DNA of 64,000 nt from Odontocerum albicorne (lineage: Eukaryota > Arthropoda > Insecta > Trichoptera > Odontoceridae). Position 1 is the first letter of the stretch. Every line of letters begins with the position of its first letter. Position numbers and translations under genes: made by a program. This document shows positions 1 through 10,837 of the stretch, in pieces. The stretch lies in assembly GCA_949825065.1 (NCBI GenBank), contig OX463842.1, forward strand, positions 37,257,323 through 37,321,322, read 5' to 3'. The notes beneath the pieces were generated by a model, which saw only the letters and a list, made by a program, of their open reading frames with translations, had not been told where the DNA came from and did no database searches.

Positions 1-660
1 ATAGCATCGATAATGAAGGAGATGAATACAATCGAAATATTGTCGTCACCCATCGCTTTTGAGGATATAGTCAAAAGAATACGACGAACCTCACCTACAT
101 CAACCTCCGAAAAGTGGAGCTCAGGAACATTGGGTCGAGGCATTACATGAATTTTTCGGAGAGTGTTCTCCTTTGTGGTAATGTCTAAACTGAGTGATGG
201 TGTTGCAAAATGTCTATTAAGGTTATTAACATCTAATGTGAAGTTACCTGAGGTGTCCGAGGATTTGACACCCATCGAGTTCAGGACCTTCCACCTTTTT
301 GCAGGCTGACAGTTTTGAAGGGTGTCAAAAAAGTGTTTTCTTTTTGCATTCCGACATAATTGTGTACATTTATTGCGAAGTCGTCGAAAAATCTCCCATA
401 GTTGATCATTGGGATTAGATTTGAAGTTTTTTTTCGCTTTGTCACGTCTAGCCATGTTTTTTTTAATGTCGTCAGTCAGCCATGGGGCAGGTCTATACTT
501 TAAGTGAGTAAGTTTAAGTGGAGCGTGTTTGTCGCAGAGCTCTAGTAAAAACGTGTTGAATAGATTTATTTTACTATCTATATTATCCAATCGTTCGATG
601 GCCGCCCAGTCAACTTCGCTTGCGTCGGAAAATAAGGCGTCCCTATCAACGTATATGGAT
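1..660 (-). pseudogene. Non-LTR retrotransposon ORF2 fragment (linker to start of reverse transcriptase)
   Basis: The minus strand is open for about 220 codons from 660 down to the window edge, with no stop. It reads YVDRDALFSDASEVDW, then HAPLKLTHLKYRPAPWLTDD, RRLRNKCTQLCRNAKRKHFF, and finally ISSKAMGDDNIS, where the reverse transcriptase would begin. Order and spacing match the region between endonuclease and RT in jockey/CR1-type LINEs (established family pattern). The endonuclease is missing: at about 660 the sequence changes abruptly to a LINE-R 3' end on the other strand, so the 5' side is truncated or broken. The open frame suggests a fairly young copy; the rest would lie to the left of the window. 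Confidence 0.85.
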
Positions 661-760
661 GTAAAGAAAACGAAAAATATATGGTGCAATACAAAAGTCT
701 GGCGCTCAGTTATCTCTGCCTACCTCGACAGAGAAACGGCGTGATGAAATGTCTTCATTT
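661..760 (+). mobile_element. LINE-R 3' end fragment
   Basis: Reads TKVWRSVISAYLDRETA, the C-terminal motif seen in other LINE-R remnants here (for example VWRSFLSASTGVRHDG near 5700). It directly abuts the LINE fragment on the minus strand. Confidence 0.6.
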
Positions 761-787
761 AAGTTCGCCATTTAACAAGTTATTTTT

Positions 788-870
788 TTTACCCTCGAAC
801 ACTAGGCGGAAAAAGTGCATGTGTTCGAGGGGAGTAGCACAGCGCGGGGTTCGAACCGACGACCGAAAAT
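788..870 (-). mobile_element. SINE-A head fragment
   Basis: On the minus strand this holds the RNA polymerase III B-box region (ggttcgaacc) and the following segment with two copies of a ctcgaa motif, as in the SINE-A copy at 1825. The A box and the tail are missing. Confidence 0.7.
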
Positions 871-1101
871 AAATACAATGTTTATTTTTTTGAATACGTA
901 GTTTTTTATTGACTCTGTCCTTTATTGATAATTTGGGTTTTCTATCAACATTTTATCAACAAAAACAATAGTAAAGGGGTTATCAATAGTAAAGCATGAA
1001 TCATGCGTTATTACTCCGCCTCCGAATTGAAAAAAAAAACTTTTTATCTAATTGTCTTTTAAATGATGCATAAGTTTCTTAAATATTTATAGTATGTAAT
1101 T

Positions 1102-1252
1102 ATATTTAACAATAAATTTGTTATTCCACTAATTACACTAATTCCCGCTACGCGTGTTTCGGCCTAAAGAAAGCCTCGGGATAGGAGGTAAAAACACGTG
1201 TAGCGGGGATGAATCTAATTAGTGGAATAACTACGTTTTTATTGTTAAATAT
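1102..1252. repeat. Fold-back element, about 60-bp imperfect arms
   Basis: The left arm (1102-1159) and right arm (1192-1252) are reverse complements with a few gaps. They share atatttaacaataaa, ttattccactaatta and cccgctacgcgtgttt. The centre includes gccgaaacacgcgtag on the minus strand, which resembles a retroelement 3'-terminal motif. It lies just 5' of an otopetrin exon. Family unknown; it could be a MITE or a fold-back of a retroelement end. Confidence 0.7.
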
Positions 1253-1319
1253 TCTTATATGGTGTTCCACAAATTTACAGTCGAAACCTTTGATAAACTT
1301 GTATTTTTGTTTGTTTCAG

Positions 1320-1437
1320 TGGAGATGCCCTGGCCGACACGCTGTCTGCTCTGTACGGTAAACTGCTGGTGGTGATGGGGATCGCCTTCCCCATGGCTGA
1401 AGTCATATCCACATACATTCCTCCTTCCTTCTATGAA
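1320..1437 (+). CDS. Otopetrin-family proton channel, internal exon (first membrane segment)
   Basis: The exon follows a pyrimidine-rich acceptor (ttgtttgtttcag) and ends at a gtgagt donor. It is 118 nt: one base completes a codon from the previous exon, then 39 codons start GDALADTLSALYGK, pass through LLVVMGIAFPMAEVIS and end PPSFYE, leaving phase 0. GC is far above the intron. The sequence matches the start of the conserved otopetrin domain, where the first hydrophobic helix precedes a short extracellular turn. Otopetrins are multi-pass proton-selective plasma membrane channels; insect members (OtopLa/b/c) act in acid sensing. The N-terminal exons lie upstream of the window. Which paralogue this is cannot be decided from three exons. 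Confidence 0.88.
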
Positions 1438-1458
1438 GTGAGTTTTATTTTTACATCT

Positions 1459-1690
1459 TTTATTTATTATTTATTTATTTAACACTTTTATTGCAAGTAA
1501 AATCTGGCGGGCGTATTGCCAGGCGGCAATCTCTTCCAACCAACCAAACTTTATATAAAATACGAATATTACTATTTAAAATAAAACATTAGAGTGACAA
1601 CTCGGGACTCGAACCCACTTCACTAAAAGCCAAATGTATTACGATCACATATCCAAATATCTACAATGGTTTCTTTGTAGTTTTCCCTTG
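1459..1690 (-). mobile_element. SINE with a LINE-B-type tail
   Basis: Read on the minus strand, a tRNA-like segment with a B box (gggttcgagtccc, about 1605-1620) is followed by a short body. The tail, ggttggttggaagagattgc, then a gcaataaaagtgttaaataaata end, is the LINE-B 3' end. The head differs from the usual SINE-B head, so this may be a separate lineage using the same tail. It lies about 20 bp after an exon's splice donor. Confidence 0.6.
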
Positions 1691-1824
1691 GTAAGTTTTC
1701 TGCGGTTCTCTTACAAATGATGTTCTAAACGTATGCAGTATGATGGTAGGAACTTCCTAATCTAATGGCCGCAGCAATAATTTCCTATCCTTATGCTCGT
1801 ATACATATATACATATTTCTTTTT

Positions 1825-2186
1825 TGAGGTGTATGGCTGCGTGATAACGCACTGGACTTCCATGCGGAAAGTCACCGGTTCGAACCCCGCGTTGTACTAC
1901 TCCCCTTGAATGACATTGTCATTTTTCTGCCTAGTATTCGGGGGTATAAGAACATCAATGACTTCAATTACACCAATTCTTTAGAAAAAAAAGGAAAAAA
2001 TATGTCGGTGTACTTCAATCGTTTCACTTGCCATCGGATCCAGTACAGCGGTGTAGCAAGTGAGTTTGAAAAAGGAGAAAGGAAAAAAGAAACATAAAAT
2101 CCACGGCACTGCTTCGCTTTCCAACTTAATTGACGTTGGAACGGCGAGGGGATCCTCGACTACGAGGCACGATTACGACGACGAAG
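1825..2186 (+). mobile_element. SINE-A, near full length
   Basis: The head is tRNA-like: A-box-like atggctgcgtgataacgca at about 1832 and B box ggttcgaacc at about 1880. The body continues through a cctagtattcgggggtata segment, an A-rich stretch and a catcggatccagtacagcgg segment. The tail runs ttgacgttggaacggcgagg, tcctcgactacgaggc, then acgacgacg. The tail matches the 3' end of LINE-A at 54066-54130. Other copies are at 19849, 58030 and 39111, with heads at 788, 43735 and 63015. Confidence 0.9.
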
Positions 2187-2228
2187 TATTTATTTTATAA
2201 TATTTTTAACCTGACAAAAATATTTACT

Positions 2229-2310
2229 TAAAGCGCCAATTTATATAGCGCCGTTTAGAGAAGAGGTTCTCTAAACGGCGCTATATAAATTGTTCTTTTA
2301 TTATTATTCA
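2229..2310 (+). repeat. LINE-C 3' end folded into a 26-bp perfect hairpin
   Basis: Arms 2237-2262 and 2267-2292 are perfect reverse complements around the 4-nt loop gagg. The right arm plus (tta)n is the LINE-C 3' end (tctaaacggcgctatataaa), also found at 24460-24592 and 29040-29118. The left arm is an inverted copy of that end. Confidence 0.8.
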
Positions 2311-3299
2311 CTTGTGTTTAAGAAATGGTGATTTTTTTTACAAAAGAACCAAAAATAAATATGAAATTGAGAACCAGCTTATTTTTTCTTAATCTTGAAA
2401 ACGAAAAGAAAACGCTAAAAATACCGAATACGTATCTTGAGTCCATTGTAGCAAGCAATTTGTACGTCTTCGCAGTTCAAAAAATATCTGTTTCCTCCAG
2501 AAAGCTCCCGAAAAGCGATATAAATGGACGGGATCCCATAACGCTTAAGGAATATTACCTATTGATCCGGCATTTTCAATTTCTCCGAGTGCGACTCAGT
2601 AAATACGGACTAAATTCAAATGGTATCGGAAATTTGTAACTTTAAAAAAATCATGTTTTCAAATTGAAATATTTATTTCAATAAAATAAAATACAATTGT
2701 ACAAGATGAGACCAGATGTTTTGATAGCATCTGATTTAAATTGTTTGTTGTGAATCATCTGAAATCTGGATAAATGTATAATTATTTTGATATCTATAAA
2801 CGAAATTATTATTATTTACATTAATCCCGATGCTACGAGAGCAATGCTTAGATGCAAGTGGTGTCCCGTTCGATCGTGAGTGTGATATAGTATTTAACCA
2901 AAATAAAAAAAATATGGGTGGTAATTTTTATGCAATATTTGGTTCTTTATTACTGTTTTACTTTTGATGTATATAGAGTTTCACGAAGTTAAAACTGTAA
3001 TCTTTGATATTTTATTGTAGTTCGTGTTTATACCCATTTCTAAGATATTTTGAATTGAAATAAATATTTACCACTTTATATGTTTTATTGATATATTTTT
3101 TTACTTAACCGGATTAAATTCCTGTTTATTTTCCTAATACACAAGTATATTCCTGTTTTTGACAGAAATTATTGTTTACTTTTTTTGGAATTGCTGTTAT
3201 CGAGTTTATACTATTGTTTATACTATTTATTTATACTAATACATCAAATTGCAGATATTTTCCAATATGAAAAAATTAAACTACTGTGTCTTACTTTAT
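2311..3299. other. Unassigned intron sequence
   Basis: AT-rich. A 104-codon open frame on the + strand (2325-2639) matches no family I recognise and has no splice or start context. No repeat family was identified. Confidence 0.4.
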
Positions 3300-3500
3300 T
3301 ACATCGACAGAGTCAATGATGAAAGATTCATATAAATATATATATGAGTTGTCTAAAAGATACTAGAAGTTTTGGAAGGCCTATGATAAAGAGGTACAAT
3401 CAAATTAATCAAACTCTGTGAGAGAAAATAATTAATAGCCTTTGCAATAGGAGAATATGCATGACAAAGTGTATGGATCTAGCAGTGGAGATCTGTTATC
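3300..3500 (+). pseudogene. LINE-R C-terminal remnant
   Basis: Decayed coding, split over frames: VNDERF, then NRRICMTKCMDL near 3455, then tggagatctgttatctctg near 3488, the counterpart of the VWRSVVSA motif. Same segment as the better-preserved copy at 35254-35556. Confidence 0.6.
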
Positions 3501-3554
3501 TCTGTCGTCCCAAATTGGGGCATATTCCTTTACATTCAAGTGTCTCTAGTAGGA

Positions 3555-3700
3555 CATCTCCGTGGCCTAGTTGGTAAGACATCTGCCTACAAACCCGGGA
3601 GTGCTGATTCGATTCCCGTTGATTCCTTTTATTAAATAATTTAACATATTTCTAGTTTAGAAAAAGTTGCTACATGACAATAAGCCCGCCAAGTTTACTT
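3555..3700 (+). mobile_element. SINE-B copy
   Basis: tRNA-like head with A box (gtggcctagttggtaagac) and B box (gattcgattcccg), then a shortened body and the tail ctacatgacaataagcccgc. The middle (cagtctggttttcacttaag segment) is mostly deleted. Confidence 0.8.
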
Positions 3701-4223
3701 TCATTTATTGATAAAGACGAATCTCATTTTTTTTTCAAGTATCAAAATATATTCATTCATTGTGACAATCGTATTCTCATATGGTTGATTAAAACCTGTT
3801 TACGAGTATATGAGTGTATTATAAATTTAGAATATAAAACCACGATAACAGATTTTAACATTAGTTTGAATAAAAAACTTATTATTAGGCGAAACGACAG
3901 AATCATTTAATGTAATTATTATAACACTAGAAAGAAGTTTATCGAAGTTTATATGTTGTAAACCTTCAAATCCGTCATAAATTATCAGTTTTAATCAAAT
4001 GTTTCAGCTTTCTTTTATTTGTTTTTATATAATTCAACGCACATTTGTCCAATTTAATCCAAGATCACAGATTTTTCAATAAGAGAGCAATTGGCTTTGA
4101 TAATATTATGAGTTCACCGTGAAATGTATATCTTGAATATTATATTATCCAGCTATACCTAAGTTTTTGAAATCGAAAAAGTTTATTTTTTTTTGTTAAA
4201 TAATTATTTTGTTTGGTTTTCAG

Positions 4224-4332
4224 GGATTCTATTTGTACCTGTATATCGGAAGTATGGTGTTCCTACTGTATATGTACTGCGCTCTCTTAAGGGACCGGTC
4301 CAAATCAGCTTCTGCAGCAAAGAATAAAGAGA
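4224..4332 (+). CDS. Otopetrin-family proton channel, internal exon (second membrane segment)
   Basis: Acceptor tttggttttcag, donor gtgagt. The exon has 36 codons plus one base and joins in phase 0 to the exon at 1320-1437. It reads GFYLYLYIGSMVFLLYMYCA, then LLRDRSKSASAAKNKE, leaving phase 1. The first part is a membrane helix; the basic/Ser tail begins a cytoplasmic loop, as in insect otopetrins. Together with the previous exon it gives the continuous PPSFYE-GFYLYLY junction, which supports the gene assignment. Confidence 0.88.
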
Positions 4333-4399
4333 GTGAGTACATTTTATTAAAAGTATTTTTTATTTTCTTTGTGAACGCAATTTCTTATCTAATGTCTTA

Positions 4400-5040
4400 T
4401 TAATAATTTTATAAAAATAGTATTTAAAGCGAAATGCTCATTTTACTCAAATTCCAAAGTAATTTAGAACAATCGCTGAAATAGGCTGATAAAAACATTC
4501 TTTCTGAACATAAATTTTCCTTGCAATCTGATGAAAGGAGAATTCCCTACATTTATCAAACATCATATTTTACCGTTTATTTTATTTGAAATTGGACTTG
4601 TATGTCTGGTATAATCAAATATTATTCACCCTAACTTATATTTAGACGTAACTGTGCAAAAGGGCCAAACCTATATTTGACCAGTTATGAGATAATTGAG
4701 GAAATATCCCGCTTCTTTGAACAGGCTCGTATGGAACAAAGAACTTGATGAACCATAAAATACACATTGAACTGGCTTGATATTTTTGGATATATAGAAT
4801 TGGTCTATGTTTTTTGGATATTTGAGTATATCAAATAATCCAGAAAATAATTTTGTGTAAATTAGTGACACGTATACACGGTTTCAGAGTTTTTCTTTAA
4901 TAACGTTTCACAGCTGTTTAAAAACGGTTCTTGTACTCGTATATACAATATTCACACGGTTAACTAAAAATTATTTCTATAAATACATTTTATATCAATT
5001 TCCCAAATAAAATACCGCATTAAACACAAGTATGCCTCCC
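4400..5040. other. Unassigned intron sequence
   Basis: AT-rich sequence with no repeat family or coding signal recognised. Confidence 0.4.
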
Positions 5041-5049
5041 CGGTACATC

Positions 5050-5320
5050 AACTAACAGCTGAATGTCAAGACTACAAAGTCTTCACTCGCGATTTTTAAT
5101 TATTCAATACTTGTTAGTGGAAATTTTGGTAGAGGAAGACAAAAAAGTATGATTGGGTCAAGTAAATGATCTTTTGAAATAAGATAATATAAAAAGTTAG
5201 AAAAACCGTAAGAGTTATATGAAAATGTTTATTAACTGAGACGAGACGATAAATGTGTCGTGAATCCAAACTCTGGTGCTCTTTCCTCTCTTCCTCTCCT
5301 CGACAGAATGACGTGTTGAC
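5050..5320 (+). pseudogene. LINE-R C-terminal remnant, copy 1 of a pair
   Basis: Contains the decayed segment ggtagaggaagacaaaaaag (GRGRP-type motif), agagttatatgaaaatg (CMKRCM-type) and ctggtgctctttcctctctt (VWRSFLS-type). A second, better copy follows at 5400-5757 in the same orientation. Confidence 0.55.
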
Positions 5321-5399
5321 CAAGTGAATGCTATAGAAATCCGTACACTGAGAATAATACGAGTATATGATGACAATATATGACAATACAATACAATGA

Positions 5400-5757
5400 A
5401 GTGGTTTGGGATGAATTTGAGCTTAAAGCTATAAACTAAGTAAAACGAAGAAAAGCTTTGTTAGACGTTGTGAGCATGTTGAACACATTAAATAAGAAAG
5501 ACGAACAAAACAAATGTATAGTACAAATGTGCTTTTAAATTGTGGTAAAGGAAGACCGAGGAAGTAACATATAATTGCATCAATTGAATGATATTTTGAA
5601 AGAAGATATTGTTAACAGTCCGAAAAATCGTAGGAGCTGTACGATAAGGTGTACAGATATAGACGAGGGGATAGGTGTGTGTCGCGAAAAGAAAGTCTGG
5701 CGCTCTTTCCTCTCTGCCAGTACAGGAGTACGTCATGATGGTAAGTATGTATGTAAA
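5400..5757 (+). pseudogene. LINE-R C-terminal remnant, copy 2 of a pair
   Basis: Shows GKGRPRK-like coding near 5550, RRSCTIRCTDIDEGIGVCRE, then KVWRSFLSASTGVRHDG, and the 3' microsatellite gtatgtatgta. The latter is the LINE-R terminus, seen reversed as catacataccatcacgcc in minus-strand copies. Frames are disrupted upstream. Confidence 0.7.
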
Positions 5758-5762
5758 ATATT

Positions 5763-5850
5763 TTTTATTTATTTAACAATTGTTTGTTAAAAAAATGACA
5801 TGCTTATTGCCAGGTGGCAATCTCTTCCCACTAGCCAGACAAAAGGAAAT
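5763..5850 (-). mobile_element. LINE-B or SINE-B 3' end fragment
   Basis: Minus-strand tail: ggaagagattgccacctggc, aataagc, ending in a (taaa)n run. It starts directly after the LINE-R terminus. Confidence 0.6.
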
Positions 5851-6639
5851 AAAGGAAGTGGCATGATCGCAAAAAAATACTAAAAAGATTATTCATATTT
5901 ACAAAATTTATGAACAGTATAAATATTAAAAGTGAGATATCATCCATCAAAGGAAAACGAAGGGATGGGGGAGAGGGAAGAAAAATCAGGAATGAAACAC
6001 GTTATATTAAGAGTTTTTTCAATCGCTTCTTAAAGCATGCCAATGACGGAGCGAGTCAAGCATTGGTTATGTAACTGGTTATGTAATATTGCATTTGTTG
6101 TGTGTTTATTATTTTTTTGTTTACTACTATAAATTTAAATGCCATTTTCCTTAAATTTAAGTCTATAATTAATTTGTAATTCTCCTTTTAATGTTCCTAC
6201 ATTAAAAAAAACATTTTCTATGCTGTTTCCACGTGTCGGCGATACATAAAGATCTCGTTTCTCTAAACAGCAACATTATTATTATGTTCGTTTATGACTG
6301 CTTCTAGCAATGTAGAGGCATAAAACATTATTTTATATCCCTACTCTGGTGTTTTAGAAGCACATTAAGTTCAACTAAATACAGTAATGTTCGCTGCTTG
6401 CAGTGCGTGGTAGCTTATCGCCTTATTTCAAGTCTACAGATCTACTATGTATGCAAGTTCTTGCACTATAATTATGTATGGAATGTTTTCAAATACTTAC
6501 CATTAAACGCTTTTATTAGGTATTTGTGGTTTATTGAATACGAAAAAATACGTTTTGTATATTTTTTTCTCTACAAATCAACATTATCATCACACCTTCG
6601 TATCACATGAACCGCAAGTTCTCCTTCATCCAATAATTA
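5851..6639. other. Unassigned intron sequence
   Basis: No recognisable element. It includes a purine-rich patch near 5950-5990. Confidence 0.35.
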
Positions 6640-6935
6640 AAAATTACCAAAAGACTTTGACAAAATACAGAAAAAAATACTAACTTGCTTTGGACATGTT
6701 GCTAGAAATAATTATGAAAGTCTGGAAAGTTGGGGATCACAGAGGCAGTTAAGGAAAGGTGAGCACGAGGAAGATGTCGTATGAAATGGACGAATCAAAT
6801 AAAGAAGATAACAAGATCCTCTCATAAGGGCTGCATTCAACATGACCCAGAACCGTGAGAGATGGAGACAGGTGGTGCGCCGAGTTCAAAAACATATTCA
6901 AAGACTACGATGTTCAGCATTAAGCACGCAATTAA
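6640..6935 (+). pseudogene. LINE-D C-terminal remnant
   Basis: Reads LTCFGHVARN, KWTNQIKKITRSS and, after a frameshift, NMTQNRERWRQVVRRVQ. This is the common C-terminal pattern of one class of non-LTR elements (GHVARM, RWTDQI, A..R..WR..V). The same family occurs on the minus strand at 12575-12960 (MRWTDQINELKGSSLRAAF). Confidence 0.65.
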
Positions 6936-7539
6936 GAAAAATACCATCATGCAATATCCCTAATTGTGTAGACTGAGAGAACATACTATATATTCATTTC
7001 ATTCTATCCTGATATACATCTTTCGCTTTCCTCTTTCAGTATTTGATTAATTTGATCGTGCCACGTTTTACTCTGTCTTTTCAAACTTCTCGCTTCTTCT
7101 ATACTACTTTTATAGATTATTTAAAAAAATATTTCAACATTTATTCTTTCCACGTAACAGAACCATCTCAATGTTCATTTCTTCAAATTAAGCACAACAT
7201 ATTATTTTATTGATTATTGTCTAATGTCAAAATTTCTTATACTATCGTACACCGTTTTCCACATATTCTACGCAACGCTCTACTGTCTACTACATTTATC
7301 TTACTTTTTTGCCATATCCAGAAAATATATAAATTTACCAGTTTATTTTCCCAAAGAGGGGACAGAAAAAAGTTTTCAATATATGAGAAAATGCATTTCC
7401 AGGTATATGGGCCCGACAAAAACAAAAAATATATGCCAGAATATCGTGAACTGGAGATCTGTTCTATCTAGATGTATAATTTTGACTACAGTTAAGTTTG
7501 ATCTCAGCACTATCCACGCTGTTATTGGAGTCAGAATTA
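6936..7539. other. Unassigned intron sequence with a possible LINE-R trace
   Basis: Near 7445 the + strand reads NWRSVLSR, similar to the LINE-R C-terminal motif; otherwise nothing is recognised. Confidence 0.3.
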
Positions 7540-8000
7540 GTTCATATCCAGCGCGACCTACACTAGAAGATCGATATCTTCTTTATTTTTGTATGAGCGC
7601 GACATCACGAAGTAACGAAGAAAGAATTGCACAAAGGGACTCCTCTAGTGGGGACACATCTGAATGGGAAAATAATTGTAGTGATGGCAGACTTGACGTC
7701 TGACAACAAAAGTTTAACGTCTGAGATGTAAAAGAACTCATAGTACAGTAAATATACTTGTAAAATGGCTTATGGCCTGGAGTTCAAACAGTCGAACAAG
7801 TTGCTAGTATTTTCATAGAAAATTTCGAAACTTTACTTTGACGGCACTAGATCGGAGTAGCCAACCGGCCAAACTATGAACAGATAGATAGATATAAGGC
7901 CGAGTAAAGATCTCTTTGGAAAATATTGACTTAATTATCATCGCAGTACCACAAAATGTGATCTGCGGATTGAACTAGATGACCGCAAATACAACAACAG
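7540..8000 (+). repeat. Unidentified repeat R1, copy 1
   Basis: About 450 bp that aligns by eye along nearly its whole length with the minus strand of 25500-25960. Shared blocks include atgagcgcgac, gttcaaacagtc, ttgacggcactagat (tttgacgccactagat in copy 2) and gatctgcggattga. The last block also recurs at 52440-52495. A short coding-like stretch (MSATSRSNEERIAQ) opens the copy; copy 2 has stops there. No known family recognised. Confidence 0.65.
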
Positions 8001-8760
8001 GGTAAAATGAAAGAATTGGACCTAATTTAGGCAATAGTAATTTTGGTTACATTAAATACTCATTAATAAACAAAAGGAGTATTATTTCTGTCAAAGCTGG
8101 GTGATTTGAATAAATGGCTTTAAATCAATAAATCCACCAGGTCTGTTAAAAAAGTTAAGAAACTAAATTCTAAACTATGATTGTTACAATAAAAAAGTTA
8201 ATTAACTAAATTCTATTTCTTAATTTTTCCAAAAAAATATTTTCCAATAAATCATTAACTATAAAATATTATTTTGAGTAGTCGTTCCAATCGTACTTTT
8301 TTTTATTGGAATGGATGCATTTAAGAATTAAAAAATGTCATCCTAAATTTGGGTTCTAAAAAAAATTTGTCTGTTTTATTCAAGTCATCTTTTATTTACT
8401 CTAAATACTATTGTTAAAATTATCATATTATTAAATATTTGAATGATAAATCAGGATTTTGCCCTGGCGTGGGTTAAGCCACCCCTACATGAAGCCTTCA
8501 GCTCATACTGCTTGTTACGTTTAAAATCCGCCCGGTTTAGCGATATAATTTATAATAGACACGTAATTTATTTCAAGTGGGCCAATTTCATGTTTGCAAA
8601 AAAAAATCCGTACTTTACACGAATTTTTTTCAGAGTAAATAACAACATTTGCTACCCAGATTTTTTTCGTATGATGTGACCTAGATCTGTCAAATGTTTT
8701 ATTACATTTTTGGTTATTAAGGAAATAATCCCCTTAAGTTAGTTTAAAATGTTTTTCGCA
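8001..8760. other. Unassigned intron sequence
   Basis: AT-rich; no element recognised. Confidence 0.35.
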
Positions 8761-8789
8761 TTTATTATGTGTTGAGTTGACTTAAATAA

Positions 8790-8835
8790 TTACTTACGTT
8801 TCGAAGTCGTTTCAAAATTTATCCTCAGGGCGATA
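8790..8835 (-). other. Hammerhead-like motif at a retroelement 3' end
   Basis: The minus strand reads cctgaggataaattttgaaa, then cgacttcgaaacgtaa. This CTGAGGA...GAAACG...AAACGTA layout is common at the 3' ends of Penelope-like and some LINE elements. The core departs from the strict CTGANGA consensus. Confidence 0.35.
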
Positions 8836-9139
8836 TTCATGTAAGTCAACTGAACATGGCATGAATATTTTTCGGTGTGTAATGAAATATATATTTTTAA
8901 TATAACAACGTAAGTCTTTATCTTAACCAACTATTTTTATTCCTTTTCATTGACAATTATCTTTGAAGAACGATGTTAACTAATGGATCCGATGATTCAT
9001 CAAAGATTTAAGCTTTATTAAACCATATTAAAAAATAAATTACTTTATTTCTTGAATCTTAGAAGAGGCTTGTTTTACTTTGTGGTGTCATGTTTATAAA
9101 TGTTTCATAAAATAAATGAAACACTTCATTTTTACTTTT

Positions 9140-9425
9140 TGTTCATCACTGTTGTTATTTGAGCTCACTGCCGGTTTCAAAGACATCCGTCTTCCTCGTC
9201 AAGAGAAAATGAACTAAATTATGTCTAAAATAAGTTTTTTTCTAATCATAATAGGTACAAGAGAGGGGGAGGGAAGTAGTGGGTAATAAGGGAGTGAAGT
9301 AAGTATGCGTCAAAAGGGTGCATTTTGAACATGGAACATATTTAGCAAAAGTATATTATTGAAATTAACTTGGTTGTTTAATGTTGAGACGTAATTTAAC
9401 GCTTTTTTTAATCTCGAGAATTTCT
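9140..9425 (-). mobile_element. Retroelement 3' end family F, copy 1
   Basis: The same roughly 270-bp sequence occurs on the other strand at 56130-56390: the gtttcaaagac block, a gtaataaggg block, gcgtcaaaaggg, then ttgaaattaacttg and gttgagacgtaatttaac. On the minus strand, 9203-9167 reads tgacgaggaagacggatgtc then tttgaaaccggcagtgag, a core-hairpin-GAAAC motif. Orientation is given with that motif at the 3' end. Confidence 0.65.
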
Positions 9426-10085
9426 TAGTTGTCCAGCTGCAATTCCACCCGGCTCGTGTGCAGAATCCGTAAACCTCGATCGATAACAAACAATTTTTTT
9501 TCGAAGAAAACGTTAGCGAATTCCGATAAATTATAGATAGACATCTCAAATGATCCCTAACTCTTTTTTTTTCAAAGTTTCTTTTTATCTTGTCTATATA
9601 AAAATAATATATATGAACAGTCATTACATTTATTGGAACAAAAATTACTTTACTCTACGAATTGTTTTTACCTCCCATCTCGAAGGTATCTACAAGCGGA
9701 ATGATCACTCACGGTTTATTACGAGAGCAATGTTTAGGTCTAGCTGTATTCGAGTTTCATTCGAAGCGTGTGTGTGTGTGGTATATTGCCTCAAAATAAA
9801 TATATGTATTGGAATAAAATTATATTTTCTTTTTAGATATTATAATATAAGCGACTTTATACTTAAAGACATGTGTAAAACAGAAAATATCAATTGTTTG
9901 TGTAATTTGTTGCACTTTTAACTCAAGTTTCTATTTAATTCCTTGAGAAACAAATGGTTAAGGACGAATTAGGAAATAAAATTAACGACAATGTGGGCGA
10001 GACAAATCACAAGTGTTTTTTTGATCTATTGAACGCAATTTATCCTGAAAATAAGAATACTAATTGTTAGATCATTGTTCTAAGT
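9426..10085. other. Unassigned intron sequence
   Basis: No element recognised; a short (gt)n run lies near 9770. Open frames on both strands here are short and unlike any family I know. Confidence 0.35.
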
Positions 10086-10092
10086 CACATTT

Positions 10093-10255
10093 TCATTGTA
10101 TACAGTACAATCTGACGGATTAATTGCCATAAATGACAATGTCTCCCAACCAACTAGCGGTGTTTAAACAAGGCATAAATGAAAATCAGGCTGAAATCGA
10201 ACCCTCAGCCCACGAAGACAGGTTTGTTACCAACTAGACCACAGAGGACGGTGTT
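10093..10255 (-). mobile_element. SINE-B copy, diverged
   Basis: Minus strand: box A region (tggtctagttggtaacaaac), box B (agggttcgatttcag), body cctgattttcatttatgcc, tail ggttgggagacattg, and gtactgtatacaatg. Internal deletions shorten it. Confidence 0.75.
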
Positions 10256-10437
10256 CATCGTTTTATTTTTGCATTTATTTATATTTTATTAAAATAATAG
10301 TTCATAGATTTGCAGTATTCCTTTTAAGGTTCAGCACATTTATTTTACTTAAAATTCAATATAATTAATTTATAATTTAGACGTTATTTTGTAAATAATT
10401 TCATTCCAATATAATACAATTTCTTAGAAGTGGTCTA

Positions 10438-10812
10438 AAAATGTCCGACAGAGTTTTATTTGATTATAATTACGAGGATTTCCTTTGTTTCAATTTAATT
10501 TCATTTATTTGCAAAACAACAATAACGACTGAAATTTTGTCGGGAAAACCTTCTCAAGTTTCCTTCTTCCGAGTTTTGCTCTATTGTACTTGTCGAGTTT
10601 TATTTGAATTTGTCGGCACGAGGCCCGAGGCAATAACGCCGCCCACAGTGCGACTCCTAACGTCTTATGTGACACCCGACCCAAGAAAAATAGAAAAACA
10701 TTATGTGATCCGTACACGACTTCTTGAAACACTCGGACTTCGGAATAAAGTACCCCTTATTCAACATGGACCGTGGAACATAACAAAATATTATGAAAAT
10801 ATTATGTGACTC
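10438..10812. other. Higher-GC open region of unknown nature
   Basis: A 122-codon + frame (10441-10809) and a 75-codon minus frame overlap here, in sequence with more GC than its flanks near 10610-10690. I recognise no domain. It may be a conserved non-coding element or an old retrocopy. Confidence 0.25.
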
Positions 10813-10837
10813 TTAGAAACTACAAGTGTATTACGAG

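Noticed and set aside
1832..1905. tRNA gene on the + strand
   Set aside because: It is the head of SINE-A; copies at 19849, 43735, 58030 and 63015 carry the same downstream body.
7224..7703. 159-codon + frame as a gene
   Set aside because: It runs across unrelated pieces, ending in repeat R1; the second R1 copy has stops in the same frame.
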